From Thuidium tamariscinum (taxonomy: Eukaryota > Streptophyta > Bryopsida > Hypnales > Thuidiaceae), in NCBI GenBank assembly GCA_947034885.2, contig OX344749.2, forward strand, positions 35,459,182 to 35,523,181: a stretch of DNA of 64,000 nt, read 5' to 3'. Shown one piece after another: positions 24,346 through 36,150 of this stretch. Under the pieces are notes generated by a model that saw only the letters and a program-made list of their open reading frames with translations, made no database searches and had not been told where the DNA came from. The number at the start of each line of letters is the position of its first letter. Positions within the stretch are counted from its first letter, which is position 1. Both the position numbers and the translations under genes were made by a program.

Positions 24346-27086
24346 TTCCCAATCAAAATCTACAGCAAGAAGCGCACGGATTATTCTACAAGTCAAGGAG
24401 CAGCAACACTGACAACGCCAGGAGAGAATGAATTTGTACACAACCAAGCTGAAATCCTCCCGAACTAAGCTTACTCAATGCCTCCGCAACAGCAATTGCA
24501 CGACATCGTTATTGCAGCAGCTTGTTATGGCCCCTGCCAGCAATGGTCTTCGTCTTCCACGGTTTCAACACAGCATACGCAGGTATTGCTCTTGTCTGTC
24601 AATTTGTTCGTCATGAAGTTTTCTCGATCCAGGTTCCCCTGTAATCATTCCATGTACACAAATCGTGAATACAGAATTCGATCATAGGAATGAAGCAGCC
24701 AATTGCAATTATATCAAGCAAAAATTGGGAATACTAGACCGAGAATCAATTAGAGTAATGAATTAGAGTAATAGATGATTTTGTAAACATTCTATGTATA
24801 CAAATTGTGAATACAGATATTCGATAATAGGAACGAAGCAGCCAACTGCAATTATAACAAGCAAAAATTGGGATTATTAGACCGAGAATCTATTAGAATA
24901 ATTTCGATGTCTAAGTGCGATTGCTTCCCGTATAATTTGCTTACGCAGTACAAAAGTTCCGCAATAGATTTACTTTCTAAAGCTTACTAGACACGACATC
25001 GACCTGCGGAACGCAATTTAATATTATGCCGCAATTTTAACAACTCCCGATGCCGCAATCAATGCTAGCTTGTGGCCAAACTCAAATCACTGAAAAATGA
25101 ATATCAGATGAGCAACCCTAAGCAAGAGAAACAAAACACTCATCGGGAGAAATGAGACTCACCAAAATGCTCCGCTCAGGTCGTCACTCCGAACTCCTAG
25201 ACCACGCAATGCTCATCGAAACTCTTCATTTCCGTTGTTGCAGATCTGCGAAGGAATCAAGGCGCTTTCTAGGAATCTCTAGGTTGACATTGGCATCAAT
25301 TGCTACCTGTACTACAACCTTTTATTCAATCGAGCATGCATCTCAAAGCGATCAATTGAGCTCTGTCTAGAGCGAGCATGCAAATGCGCAATGTAAAAGA
25401 ATCTGCCAAAACTACTAAGCATCACCCCCTCTCAATGCTGCAAGAAAATGGCGCATGTGGCTATGGCGGATACCTGAAACGTAACACAAACTTCCACAAG
25501 CTTTCTCTGGCAATTTACTCTGATTTCTAGAGAATACAATCCTCGCCATTGAAACTGGCCCCTGTGGCTATGGCGAAGCTTACAAACTAAGCAGAACAAC
25601 AAGAAAAACAATGCTCAGAAACAGACACACACTGACAAGGAAGGGTGTAAATGAGGAAGACACGGCGCAGGCATTGAGAAATGACAGGGAACGGCGAGCA
25701 TCCAATGGTTGAAATCCATCGATCAAGATCCAACGGTTGAAATCAAATCAAGCGCGATCATGGGTTCTGGTTGCGCAACCATGGGGTTCGGCGCAACAAT
25801 AGGTACACTTACCCTAAGTTCTCTTTGGAGAAAGAACCACTACAAGGGGTGGGGTGGGGGTGGGGGATTTGCAATTAACTACTCCAAGATGTATCTAAAG
25901 AAATTTGGGCCTTTCAGAAAAAGAAATTTCATTTAATATAAAGTCATCCTAATAGATATGTACTACCTATAACAACATTCAAGGTTTAGAAGATATCCTT
26001 TTTTATGACAAAATGAATGCTATTAGGTCAAAGTATTTGTACAAAGATATAAACAAAAAGGTACAAAATCTCTAAGAAGGCAATAAGTAATTGAAAATTT
26101 AGATGAAATAAAACAAAAGTAGATTACATTGAATACATGAGTGTGAAGGCATCTATAGTGTAGACTTAAACTATTCGACAAAACCCAAGGCAAATAGTAT
26201 ATGGGGGTAATTCCACAAGGAAAGGCAAATAAGTCTATTGTATTATGAGTAAGGTCACTTGTTTTGCGTTGTGGATACTTATCTAAGTTGTTTTATGTGC
26301 TAATTTCGGAAGTAAGTAAACAAACCCACTCTTAAGTCAATTTTTCATAGTCCATTACTAGATGCTATTATATAAGACTTGATGAATGTTGTCACAATCC
26401 TGTCTAGTGATTGGCTCGTGTCAAATATTTTAGTCAATTCGTCTTAGGGTGGTCAATTTGCCAATGCATGCTCTATCAACTTAATCAAAATGCCAAGATA
26501 TATATTTCAAATACAATTAAACTTTTAGGTAAATAATTCCTTCATTATTTCTATTTTCTTTTACCATATGCAGTCTACAGTGTTCTATATTATTTAGCCT
26601 ATTTGCTAAGTTAAATGCCAATATCAAACCGGTATTTACTAACAATTTGTCCGTATGCAAAGCATGAAAAGATTGAATACTTATCTATTCAATTTGACCT
26701 TTATCTTTTCACCAACCGCTCCATCTCCATCTATCTCTTCCGATGTAACTTTCTTTAAATTGGCTTTAGTAAAGTTAAGTTGTCATAAGCAATACTCTAT
26801 GACTATTTGATTAATTAACTATTATTTATTTCCTCACTTCTCATTTAAATTTCATAATTTAAATAATTCATTGAATTCCTCTCAATTTAATTAATGTAAG
26901 TGAATAAAAAGATAATAATTTTCATATCGACAATTTATCAATTGTTTTAATCTCAACTATTCATTATTTGAAAAATTCTATCATTAATCAATTATCGAAT
27001 TTTCAATAATCTGATGTGTGAAGAATTAATTATGTTTTGATACACTAGCAATTCAATACAATTGAATATTGATTCTGTCGATTTGA
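24346..27086. other. Spacer upstream of the ULP2-like gene
   Basis: From 24,346 to about 25,800 composition is moderate and may include the promoter and 5' region of the minus-strand gene at 23,250-24,345. Apart from the duplication listed separately, I see only short unassigned frames. From 25,900 to 27,086 the sequence is very AT-rich and no feature is recognised. Confidence 0.4.
24646..24905 (+). repeat. 142-bp direct duplication
   Basis: CATTCCATGTACACAAATCG at 24,646 and CATTCTATGTATACAAATTG at 24,788 open two adjacent, diverged copies. Both include GAAGCAGCCAA and AAGCAAAAATTGGGA and end in AGACCGAGAATC. Confidence 0.75.
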
Positions 27087-27090
27087 TTAA

Positions 27091-27814
27091 CCCCTAAACG
27101 CCGGCGGCGCCATTCTGTGGCTTACGGATGACTTCTTCGAGCCACCAGAAGGCCTAAACAGTAGTTTTTTCATCCATTTTTTTCCAGTGACCTTTCATGT
27201 TGAGTTACGAAGAGTGTCCAACTGAAATCTTAGTGTAATTGATGTTTTCTTTCATGTAGTTGAGAAGTAATTCAGAAAAACGGATGGCAAAATTTGTCAT
27301 TTTAGTGTATTTTGAGAAATTGAGTAAATCTGAAATTTCTCCTTGAAAACAACATTTTTTGAATCTGAGCCCAACTAATGAAATGGAAGTCCTCTACTCT
27401 AGTTTCTTCTCCAATTGAAATTTTGGAAAAATTCATAAAATTGAATATTTTATTGTTGTTTGCACTATTATTGTATTTTTAATGCCCACTGCATTCTAAT
27501 TGTAGATGTACACGGTAAATTAGTTTACACCATGATGATTTCCACTGTATTTTTCACACATGGTGAAATTTTCAGATTTTTTGAGATTATTTTCTATTTT
27601 CTATGAATTTTTCTTCAGTTTCTCTTCAAAAAATTTCAGAAAATATAATTTTCCGCTAAAAAACCTGAAATTTCTGTCAAGTACAGAGGACATGCAGTTA
27701 ATCTCTGAAAAATAAAAATAAAAATTTCCATACACATCTGGTTACAAAATGGCAACAAACTGAGTGACAGCAGGGGCACCTGAAACCAGTGGTCACAGGC
27801 CCGGCGTTTCAGGG
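27091..27814 (-). mobile_element. TTAA-flanked piggyBac-like MITE, copy 5 (reversed, well preserved)
   Basis: Lies between TTAA at 27,087-27,090 and TTAA at 27,815-27,818. The ends CCCCTAAACGCCGGCGGCGC and (reverse complement) CCCTGAAACGCCGGGCC form the clearest terminal repeat of the family. It is 724 bp, non-coding and inverted relative to copies 1, 2, 4 and 6. Confidence 0.85.
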
Positions 27815-28191
27815 TTAATATTGAGTTCCAAAGATATTAAAAGAATTATTTTTCCAAGCCCACTTACTTGTCATCAGTTGGCTTCTCCAAGTATTAATTT
27901 CAGATTTTTAATAATCAATGGAAATTCGACTATTTGCAGATTTGTCAATTCTCACGGTATGAATTCAAGACACCGTCAATTTGCTTCCAACATCCAATAT
28001 ACTCACTCATACCATCAAGCAAATAGCTTTCTCTCATCACATTATATTTGCAATTTGCAAATTGACTTCATCACATAATAGCATACATTAAATTAAACAC
28101 ACATTCGGTAGAATTGATTGACTTCTCAAACTTCAACAATGTATTCACAATTTCCAAGACAACTGGTCACTCACAATTTACACACGATTAA

Positions 28192-28916
28192 TCCCTAAAT
28201 GACGGGCCTATGACCACTGGTTTGAAGATTCTTCCCCCGTCACTCAATTTGTTACCGTTTTAGAACCAGTCATGTCTGAAAATTTTTATTTTTATTTTTC
28301 AGAGATGAAAGTACATCTCTTCTATACTTCACAGAAATTTCAGATTTTTTTGAGGAAAATTGATTTTCATGACAGTTTTTGAAGAAAAAGTGAAGAAAAA
28401 ATAATAGAAAATAGAAATTAATCTCAAAAAATCTGAAAATTTCACCACGTGTGTACATTATAGTGAAAAACATTATGGTATAAACTCAACTTCCGTGTAC
28501 ACCTATTTCTTGGCTGTAGTGGACCTTAAAAATGCTCCAAAAATTCAAATTGCAATAAAACATTCGATTTTACGAATTTTCCAAAATTCCAATTAGAGTA
28601 GAAACTAGAAGTGAGGACCTTCATTTTGTTAGTTGGGCTCAAATTCAAAAAATGTCATTTTCAAGGAGAAATCTCAAATTTATTCAATTTCTCAAAATAC
28701 ACTAAAACAACAAATTCTGTCATCCGTTTTTTGTAATTACTTCTCAACCATATGAAATCAAACATTAGTCAGACTAAAAACTCACTTGGACATTCTTCGT
28801 AACTCAACATGCAAGGGCATTAAAAAAATACGGATGAAAAAACTACTATTCAGCTCCTCTTCTGGCCCCTGGTAGTCATCTTAAGGCCACGGAATCGCGC
28901 TGACGTCGCTTAGGGG
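28192..28916 (+). mobile_element. TTAA-flanked piggyBac-like MITE, copy 6
   Basis: Lies between TTAA at 28,188-28,191 and TTAA at 28,917-28,920. The left end is TCCCTAAATGACGGGCC and the right end is GACGTCGCTTAGGGG. It lies only about 370 bp from copy 5 in the opposite orientation, so the two form a large inverted pair. Confidence 0.82.
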
Positions 28917-29364
28917 TTAATCATACATTAACAGGGGATAACCTCCCATCAGTCAATTAGACAAAAATCTAAGATACCCTCTCAGACAATTAGACATACC
29001 AATTAGTTTTGTTATAATTGACTCAAAATAATTCAATTGAATTAGAACACAAACAAATTGGCTACCCACCAATTAGACAATTCACTTCAAATATTAACTC
29101 ACAATGCTCAAATGGTCAGTCTCCAATCTCAATTTAATTCAAGAACAAACTCAAATTCAAACACAAATAAATCACATAGAGATTGATAGGATGACCTCTT
29201 AATCAATTCCCACAAACAATTAGATTCACAAGAAATCCACAACACTCACTACCCCTGAGGTTGGAATACCAAGACAAATTGCAAGATATACAATATATTG
29301 ATAATATTGACAAAGTACAAGAGCATGAGAAAATTAGACAACCGAGAGAGTGAGAGAGAGTATA

Positions 29365-29558
29365 CACTAAGAAATTCATGTTTTAGATGACGGATTTTAG
29401 GTGACATCTAATGTAGTAACTTATGTTTTTATGTCAACAATGATGTCCGCCATAACATCTTGATGTTATGGCGGACATCATTGTTGACATAAAAACACAA
29501 GTTACTACATTAGATATCACCTAAAATCTGTCATCTAAAATATGAGTTTCTTATAATG
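29365..29558. mobile_element. CACTA-type foldback MITE, 194-bp near-perfect hairpin
   Basis: The element starts CACTAAGAAATTCATG and ends with the complement of CATTATAAGAAACTCATA. It is flanked by ATA on both sides (29,362-29,364 and 29,559-29,561), the 3-bp duplication expected for CACTA (En/Spm) elements. The two arms are almost fully complementary and meet at about 29,461 (CATAACATCTTGATGTTATG), so the whole element can fold into one hairpin. No coding capacity. Confidence 0.85.
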
Positions 29559-30035
29559 ATAGGAATTATCCTCATTGTCATATAGTCTACAAAAAGAAAA
29601 GAATTGGAAAACATGCCCTTTCAATTCTCAACTTCTAACTACCTATTTGACCTGCCTTTGAACCTAAGTCTATTAGCCCATAAAAAAGTTTCAAATAGAC
29701 TTTCCCACAAGATTAATGATATTTGTCACACTAAAATGAGAAATAGACTAATTCTGATTCATGTTCACATTAGCTAAGCCAAATAAGCCAAATGTTTCAA
29801 AATTTCAAGTCTACAACATCCTACTAAGAAAAGTTGCAAAGTCACCAATGAAGAAACCTTATCATGAAACTGAAAAAAGTTTTTTTTAATTTAATTCATC
29901 TCAAGAGCACTGCTACAAAGCAAGTACAACCGTTTACAACAAGGAAATACACCTTCAATTTTCATTTCTATCGAAGTCTTCTATATACCACTCATTGTTT
30001 TTAAATGTGAAGGAAGTTCCCTCCTTTAATTGATT

Positions 30036-31566
30036 TCACAATCTAGTGTGTAACCAAGTCTTATTTACTATGGCAACACCTAATTTGAAATCATGCAAAG
30101 AAGTGCTATCTAATGGTAAAGTACCATGTGTCAAATTTTTACTTTTTATCCAAATCCCTGCACCATTATTATTGTCGAATTTCAAGTAGTGTTGAAACAC
30201 TCCAAATAGTCCTCCTATTGGCATGCCTTTAACAAACCATGTGATGAAGGAAGTGTCCATGTCTAATGGATCAATGTGTGGTTGAATGTAGGAATTTCTA
30301 GAAATATGAAACTGATGCGCTTGGGTTTCATATCCTTCTAATCTAATGGGTATGCAATTTATTGGATAAATTTGCTTTTTCCAGAACTCTTGTACAACAA
30401 TGCCAAACCTTGGTAAATGTTTCCAAATTGAAGAAGGAATGTTATCTTCTATTGCTCTATAACTCATTTGAATGTCATCATGTAAAGAGCTTTTGGAATA
30501 CATAACCACGCAACCTTTGGACAATTGTCCTCCATGTACACTATAACCATGGCATATTGAGGGGTATTGTCCCCTCCTTGGATTAACTTGATTTTGTTTT
30601 CCCTTGTATGGAGAAGTGAGATAATAATGGTTGACTTCATTAACCATTGTTTTGTATGCGTAATCTTCCCACAATTGAGGTTGATAAATTATTAAAACCA
30701 TATCAAAAGTGATTTTCTTGAAGTCCAATATATTGCCTTCTATAATATTGCTTCCATTCAATACCAACAAAGGTCCAAATTGTGTTTTGACCAAATTAGA
30801 GGAATAATACTCTTTCCACACTTTTGAATATGTGCCATCTTCCCCAAAAGGCAATGGTTGGTTACCTTGTAGTATGTCCTTTCTCTTTTTACCTCCATTT
30901 TTTTTAATTTGATTTTGAACATTAGAGAAAGATATCATAACATGCATATTCTTATGTATGCCAAATTTTCTTAACACTTGTGATTCCCCAAATCCTTTTG
31001 ATTTGAATGTACATTGAAGTACTATGAATGGTGTAGGTTTCCTATTTTTCTTTAAATTCTCCTTATTTTTCTTTGTAACATGACCATCAAATCTTCTATG
31101 AATATCGTCGAACTCATTTAAATCATGTATTTCAAAATATGTACATAAGCACATATTCATGAGTTCCTTAAAATAAAAAAAAATCCTAAGTACTTTCGGC
31201 GGTACTTCCTTCTTTGCACTCATTACATTTTATGTGAGTACCTTCTTGCACATTTTGATTACTTATACAATTAAAACAAAGCTTATGACAATAATTCATG
31301 AAGTATTGTTGTTTTGTGCTAACTTGTAATTCTTCTTCACTAGAAGGCTTGTCATCAAAAACATTTTTAAAGTAAGGACATTTCAAAGTCTTCGAACAAG
31401 GTAGAACATATAATTTTTGAAATCTTTTGTTGGCATGACCTTCACTTCTACATCCAACACCTAAGCCTTCATCAAATGTTAATTCAATAACATTCATTGA
31501 TCGTACGTATTGAACTTTTGTGACTTGTTGCCTTTGTTTTCTAGGTTTTTTTCCTTCCATCTCCAT
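30036..31566 (-). CDS. Cys-rich protein with a probable TET/JBP-like 2OG-Fe(II) dioxygenase domain (two overlapping frames)
   Basis: Two minus-strand frames overlap: 31566-31186 (126 codons) and 31223-30036 (395 codons), both opening with ATG. They are one base out of register, so either a small indel near 31,205 split one gene or the second ATG starts its own protein. The first part has clustered cysteines (CSKTLKC, CHKLCFNC, CNEC), suggesting a zinc-binding module. The second has an HID triad (residues 316-318 of the 395), the GGLFGVFQHYLKF strand region, and a distal His at 366 within KNLTHGT. This HxD...H layout, with 50 residues between the histidines and a Gly-rich strand before the second, is that of 2-oxoglutarate/Fe(II) dioxygenases of the TET/JBP type, which oxidise methylated or hydroxymethylated pyrimidines in DNA. 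The Arg that normally binds 2-oxoglutarate is not obvious; Lys380 sits near its place. Function is inferred from motif layout only. Confidence 0.5.
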
Positions 31567-31977
31567 AGTTACAATGCAATTATAAAAATCAAATATTTAG
31601 AATGTAGATAATATATAGAGTTGAAGACCAGGACCAAGAAATTAAGATAAGAATGATAATAAAAACACACACTTATATATGTTTTATTGGGAGTGAATTG
31701 AATGGTAATGCACATTTAGGCTTTAGATTCTATTTATATATGTCCTTCTAAATGTAAAAGCAAGACACATTAAAGTAGAACTCAATGTTGGACTTAAAAG
31801 CAAAAGCATCTTAATTTAAAAGAAAATATAGTAAAGGCAAATTAAAAAAACAAGTGAAGTTAAAGTAAAAGCAAATTATTTTAAACATAGCAAAAAAGCA
31901 AATTCGGTACAAGTGAACATGAAGTAAAAGAACTTTGGATTCAAAGTTCATGATTATTTTAGGTCAAATATATATTG
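31567..31977. other. AT-rich upstream region of the Cys-rich/dioxygenase-like gene
   Basis: The region directly 5' of the minus-strand gene is AT-rich and contains runs such as TAAAAGCAAA. TATATA-type stretches near 31,606-31,612 and 31,734-31,740 could act as core promoter, but nothing more specific is visible. Confidence 0.3.
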
Positions 31978-32125
31978 TTTGGAACTCAAATTTCAAAGGT
32001 TTGGGACTCAAACTTCAAGGGTTTGGGATTGAAACTTCAAGGATTTGAGACTAAAACTTGAAGAGTTTGGGACCGAAACTAGTCAAGTTTTGGTCCCAAA
32101 CTTCGTGAGTTTCGGCCCCAAGAAA
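31978..32125 (+). repeat. ~22-bp degenerate tandem repeat
   Basis: Units of the form GTTTGGGACTCAAACTTCAAG recur about six times in a row with drift. The last units are inverted in sense (TTTTGGTCCCAAACTTCGTG), so the array contains short inverted matches. Confidence 0.75.
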
Positions 32126-32778
32126 TACTTGTTTTGGTCTCTAACTCCATAACCTTAGCAACTTTGGAGCTTGAACCTCATTTTATTGTGGAACCCTAAT
32201 TTTATTTCTTATTGTATCTGAAATCCATGGTTACTTTATCTTTATTTCACTTTAGAGCAATTAGACACCTACACAATCAAATCTCTATAATAGTGAACAA
32301 TACTGTCACGATTGTTTTTTGGATTGATTGAGTTCCAATAAACATTTTTATACATCCTTGCCTGAAGTAGCAAAGTAGTATGTTGTAGTTCGGTTAATTT
32401 ACAAATAGAGTCACTTTGGTAAATTAGTGTTACACGTACTAGGCAATAAGGCAAATCAATGTACTTAGTGGTTATTGCCCTAGTTGTAAAGGGTCTCTTG
32501 TTAAATTGAAGAGAATCTAGGTTCCATACTCATTCAAGGAATAAATCAATTTTCCCTAAGACTATTCTCCTGTGACTTTTGTAATGTTTTATAGACCCAT
32601 GATCACTATTACAGAATGTTATGTAAGGATTATGTACCCAGACTGCATAAGTAAAAATGTTGCCATATCCATAGGTGCAAAAGAAGCATACTTTAAAAAA
32701 AATCAAGTTGCAAGAGAATCATAACTTTTTTTATAAATATCAAGAAATTGCATATTAAGTAAAAATGTTTTCAATCCC

Positions 32779-33178
32779 AAAACACCTCTGCTGAAAACTG
32801 GGGAATGTTCAATCTCAAGGAGGGCTAAGAGAATCTCACGTGTTTTGACCCAACTGACACAAATACAAATGGAATTATCTCTCAATGTCTCATGGCGGAC
32901 AAAGACAATCCAAAAACACCTCAGCTGAAAACTGGGAAATGTTCAATCTCAAGAGGGGCTAAGAGAATCCCATGTATTTTGACCCAACTAACATACAGAT
33001 ACAAATAGAATTATCTCTCAATGTCTCATGGCGGACAAAGACAATCCAAAAACACCTCAGCTGAAAACTGGGGAATGTTCAATCTCAAGAAGGGCTAAGA
33101 AAATCCCACGTGTTTTGACCCAACTGATATACAGATACAAATGGAATTATCTCTCAATGTCTCATGGCGGACAAAGAC
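32779..33178 (+). repeat. Three-copy ~135-bp tandem array behind the F-box gene
   Basis: Three copies of a unit beginning AAACACCTCNGCTGAAAACT and ending CTCATGGCGGACAAAGAC start near 32,779, 32,913 and 33,049 (spacing 134 and 136 bp). They differ by a few substitutions. The array lies about 190 bp beyond the stop of the minus-strand F-box gene. Confidence 0.9.
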
Positions 33179-33365
33179 TCAAGCAACTCTCACTTGCTAC
33201 TTGTTTCAAATAGAGTTTGCTCCCTCAATAAGAGCCACAGAAATTGACAAACTTCTGCCATATGCCCTTCGCCAAATCATACACACAAGATCTGCTTGCA
33301 TATGAGCAAAGCAAGATTCGGTGTTCACACCTGATGGCACCTGTATCCAAACTCCATTTACAATC

Positions 33366-34370
33366 TCATGGCTCATCAATGTAACCTAGCAGCCAATCAA
33401 CCTTGTCACCTTGCAAAACTGCTAGGTTAAGGCACTCCGTTCGAGAAATGACCACCTCCACAATCTGAATCGTGCTCTTTGGGAAAATAGGGCTAGTGCC
33501 ATCTACACCCAAGATCACACAAAATAACATGTCGCTGCATACCACCAACTGTAGCTCCACCACACTGTCACCCATGCCGCCAACAGAGAACTCTATCCCC
33601 AAGTCAGAAACAACACTTGCATGTCTATTGAGAGACACTAACCCTGCGGTTAGGCGATCTTGATGTAAGAACAATCCATAAAAGATATCACTCCACACTG
33701 TAGAAGTAGAGCATAATTCTCTACTACTAAGAATGTCAAGATGGCCTTCTGATACAATCCACCTTTCCATTTTTGATTGGTAAATGTAAATGGTATTTGC
33801 CTCGGAGGCATCTACCGCCACAATTATGAAATAAATTTCATACTCCATACACACCCTCTCCACAAACATCGAGACCCATATGGGTCTTTTGCCCCACCCA
33901 ACAACTGGAAGCCACTTAACTGATCTAGAAACATGATTGCAGATTAGTAAATACTCCACTGACTCAAGCTCGTTGGTGGACAAAGATAAACACATGAGCC
34001 CTCTATCTGATGCCAAAATCCTCATCCGGTGAAAGTTCCTCAAGCTTGCCATAATGCAATCCCCAAATATTTGCTCCTCTTCCAAAAACTTGAAAAGAAA
34101 GTCAATCTTCAAGTTAATGGACTTTTTTCCTTCCCCATCAAGTACCTCCCAACCATCTTTCACAAACAAATGCTCTATGCCTGCCTGCCTAAAAAACACA
34201 TAGTCTTCAGCTATAGAGGGCCCAATGTACTTAAAGGCAAAGTTCAAGTTACTGAGCCTTCTGTTCCAGTGCTTTGACACACACCGAAACCTGCAAACAG
34301 AAGCCAAGGGGAGAAATTGCACCACCACCTCCAACAAATCTTGAGAAAACATTCCCCACAATCCCTCCAT
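33366..34370 (-). CDS. F-box protein
   Basis: A single uninterrupted frame of 334 codons begins with ATG at 34,370. Residues 7-47 form an F-box: MFSQDLLEVVVQFLPLASVC, then RFRCVSKHWNRRL, with the conserved Leu-Pro and the Cys-Val-Ser-Lys-x-Trp pattern. The rest has alternating hydrophobic strands (for example ESVEYLLICNHVSRSVKWLP), as in plant F-box proteins with a kelch or FBA-type beta domain, but no clear kelch repeats can be counted. F-box proteins bind SKP1 and choose targets for SCF ubiquitin ligases; the target here is unknown. Plant relatives of this kind are often near 400 residues, so the C-terminus may be shortened. It has no intron. Confidence 0.8.
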   Translation of the reverse strand: MEGLWGMFSQDLLEVVVQFLPLASVCRFRCVSKHWNRRLSNLNFAFKYIGPSIAEDYVFFRQAGIEHLFVKDGWEVLDGEGKKSINLKIDFLFKFLEEEQIFGDCIMASLRNFHRMRILASDRGLMCLSLSTNELESVEYLLICNHVSRSVKWLPVVGWGKRPIWVSMFVERVCMEYEIYFIIVAVDASEANTIYIYQSKMERWIVSEGHLDILSSRELCSTSTVWSDIFYGLFLHQDRLTAGLVSLNRHASVVSDLGIEFSVGGMGDSVVELQLVVCSDMLFCVILGVDGTSPIFPKSTIQIVEVVISRTECLNLAVLQGDKVDWLLGYIDEP

Positions 34371-35339
34371 CCTTCATGATAGTCTCCAATGCTTGATCCG
34401 AGGGGCACACGGAAATGCTGCAATTGAGTTTCGCAAGTGATGAATTAATATTGCTTCTATAGCAAAACTAGCGAATGCAGAAAGGGCCTTCGATGAACCC
34501 GCGCTAATATAGTAGGTACATCTTGTTTTTGAAAAAGAATCACAAAAAACAAGAGTAGACCTCAAACCAGGGTTGATGAATTGCCACGTCCGGAGCAAAA
34601 TCACGTCCAAAATCTGGACCTCTAGGTAGTGGCCACCGGACGGCGGACGCTGTTTGGTGGTCGGGCGGACGGGCGGACGGATTAAGAATGTGTTGTCCGA
34701 GACTTCAAGTGTCTGTGGGATTTTTAAATTATATTACAAGTCCTTTTTATTTGGTTAGGATGAACAAACCCCTTTCTTGGCCATTCAGGAAGATGCCAAA
34801 TTTTTTTATTATTGTAAATAATTTAATTTAAAAATTCTGAATTCGGATTTGCAATGAGAGGCCCCAAATTAGGTAGGTGGTATGGTGCGGTAATTTGATA
34901 AGCACGAAAGAGGGGGCTTTTGTTTTATATACATCCTTAGACTTATTTGGAGAGTTGGAGACTTCAAGTAGAAGAGTGAGGGGCCTAGTTCACCTTGACC
35001 TTTTCTTTGGGAATGATGGTGCCAAAGTTTACAATTTCTAAAAATTAAGCTACTACTCACCATATCAAAGGAACCTTTTTAATTTCTTATACGATAAATT
35101 TTTCATTTTCCTTCCAAATATAGATGAATGCACGAGATTTAGATGAAAAGTTGTGTAGATATGATTGAAACATGTTTTCAATTCAAAAGATGGATAGATG
35201 TACAAATAGACAAAGATTTCATTAAGTATACTACAAAAGAAACTGGTATATTGATTCAATTTGTTAATTCTGAAGAAATTTTAAGATTAATTTCAGGCCC
35301 CAAGTGTAGCACTTGGAGGGGAATCATATAATCTAAAAT

Positions 35340-35705
35340 AAATAGTGGAAGGAATCCAATTTTCTTTGTGACTGACCACACTACCACAGTAATCTCTAAA
35401 ATCGAGGTTAGTATCATTACTGATGCATGGCTTATTGGGAAAAGAATCCTTTGTCACTGACCACACTAAGCCCCAAAATTGGGGTTCGTACGGTTAGTAA
35501 CATATTCATATTGTGAAAAATCAATCCTTTGTGACAAAGTACACTAATCCCAAAAATCAAGGTTGATAGTATTACTAATATATGGCACATTGGGAAAAAA
35601 ATCCTTTGTCACTAAGCACATTAAGCCTCAAAATTGAGGTTAGTATGGTTAGTGACATATTCATATTATGAAAAAAAATCCTTTGCCACTAATTGCACTA
35701 ACCCA
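35340..35705 (+). repeat. Four-copy ~85-bp tandem array (two-unit higher-order pattern)
   Basis: Units around ATCCTTTGTCACTGACCACA, followed by an AAAATTGAGGTTAGTA-type stretch, recur about every 80-95 bp. Alternate units are more alike, giving a period near 170 bp. Confidence 0.75.
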
Positions 35706-35739
35706 ATTTGGAACCGAAGCCCATTAAGTTTCGGTCCTA

Positions 35740-36150
35740 AATCCTAAGAAAAGAAAAAGTGTGCTGAAGTTTACTTGAAGTCTATGTCAAGTATACATCC
35801 ACACACTTTTACTTTTTTGATTGAACATACTATTTTTTAAATTTTATTTTGCTTATCATTCAATGAGAGGATTAAAAATGTACTTGAGGTGTACTTCTGT
35901 GGTACTTTTACATTTTTCATTGAACACATTATTTTTAAATTTTATTTTGCTTTACATTCAATGAGAAGATTAAAAATGTGCTTGAGGTGCATTTGAGGTC
36001 TACTTCAAGTACACTTAAAACACACTTTTACTTTATTCTTTAAAACATGATTTTGAATATTTATTTTGCTTCAAATTGAATGAGAGGATTCAAAATGTGC
36101 TTAAGGTGTGCTTTAGATCTATCTCAAGCACACCTCAAATACACATGAAG
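35740..36150 (+). repeat. Three-copy ~120-bp tandem array
   Basis: The blocks TTTAAATTTTATTTTGCT, CAATGAGAGGATTAAAAATG and GTGCTTGAGGTG repeat three times in the same order, near 35,840, 35,935 and 36,055. Confidence 0.75.
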
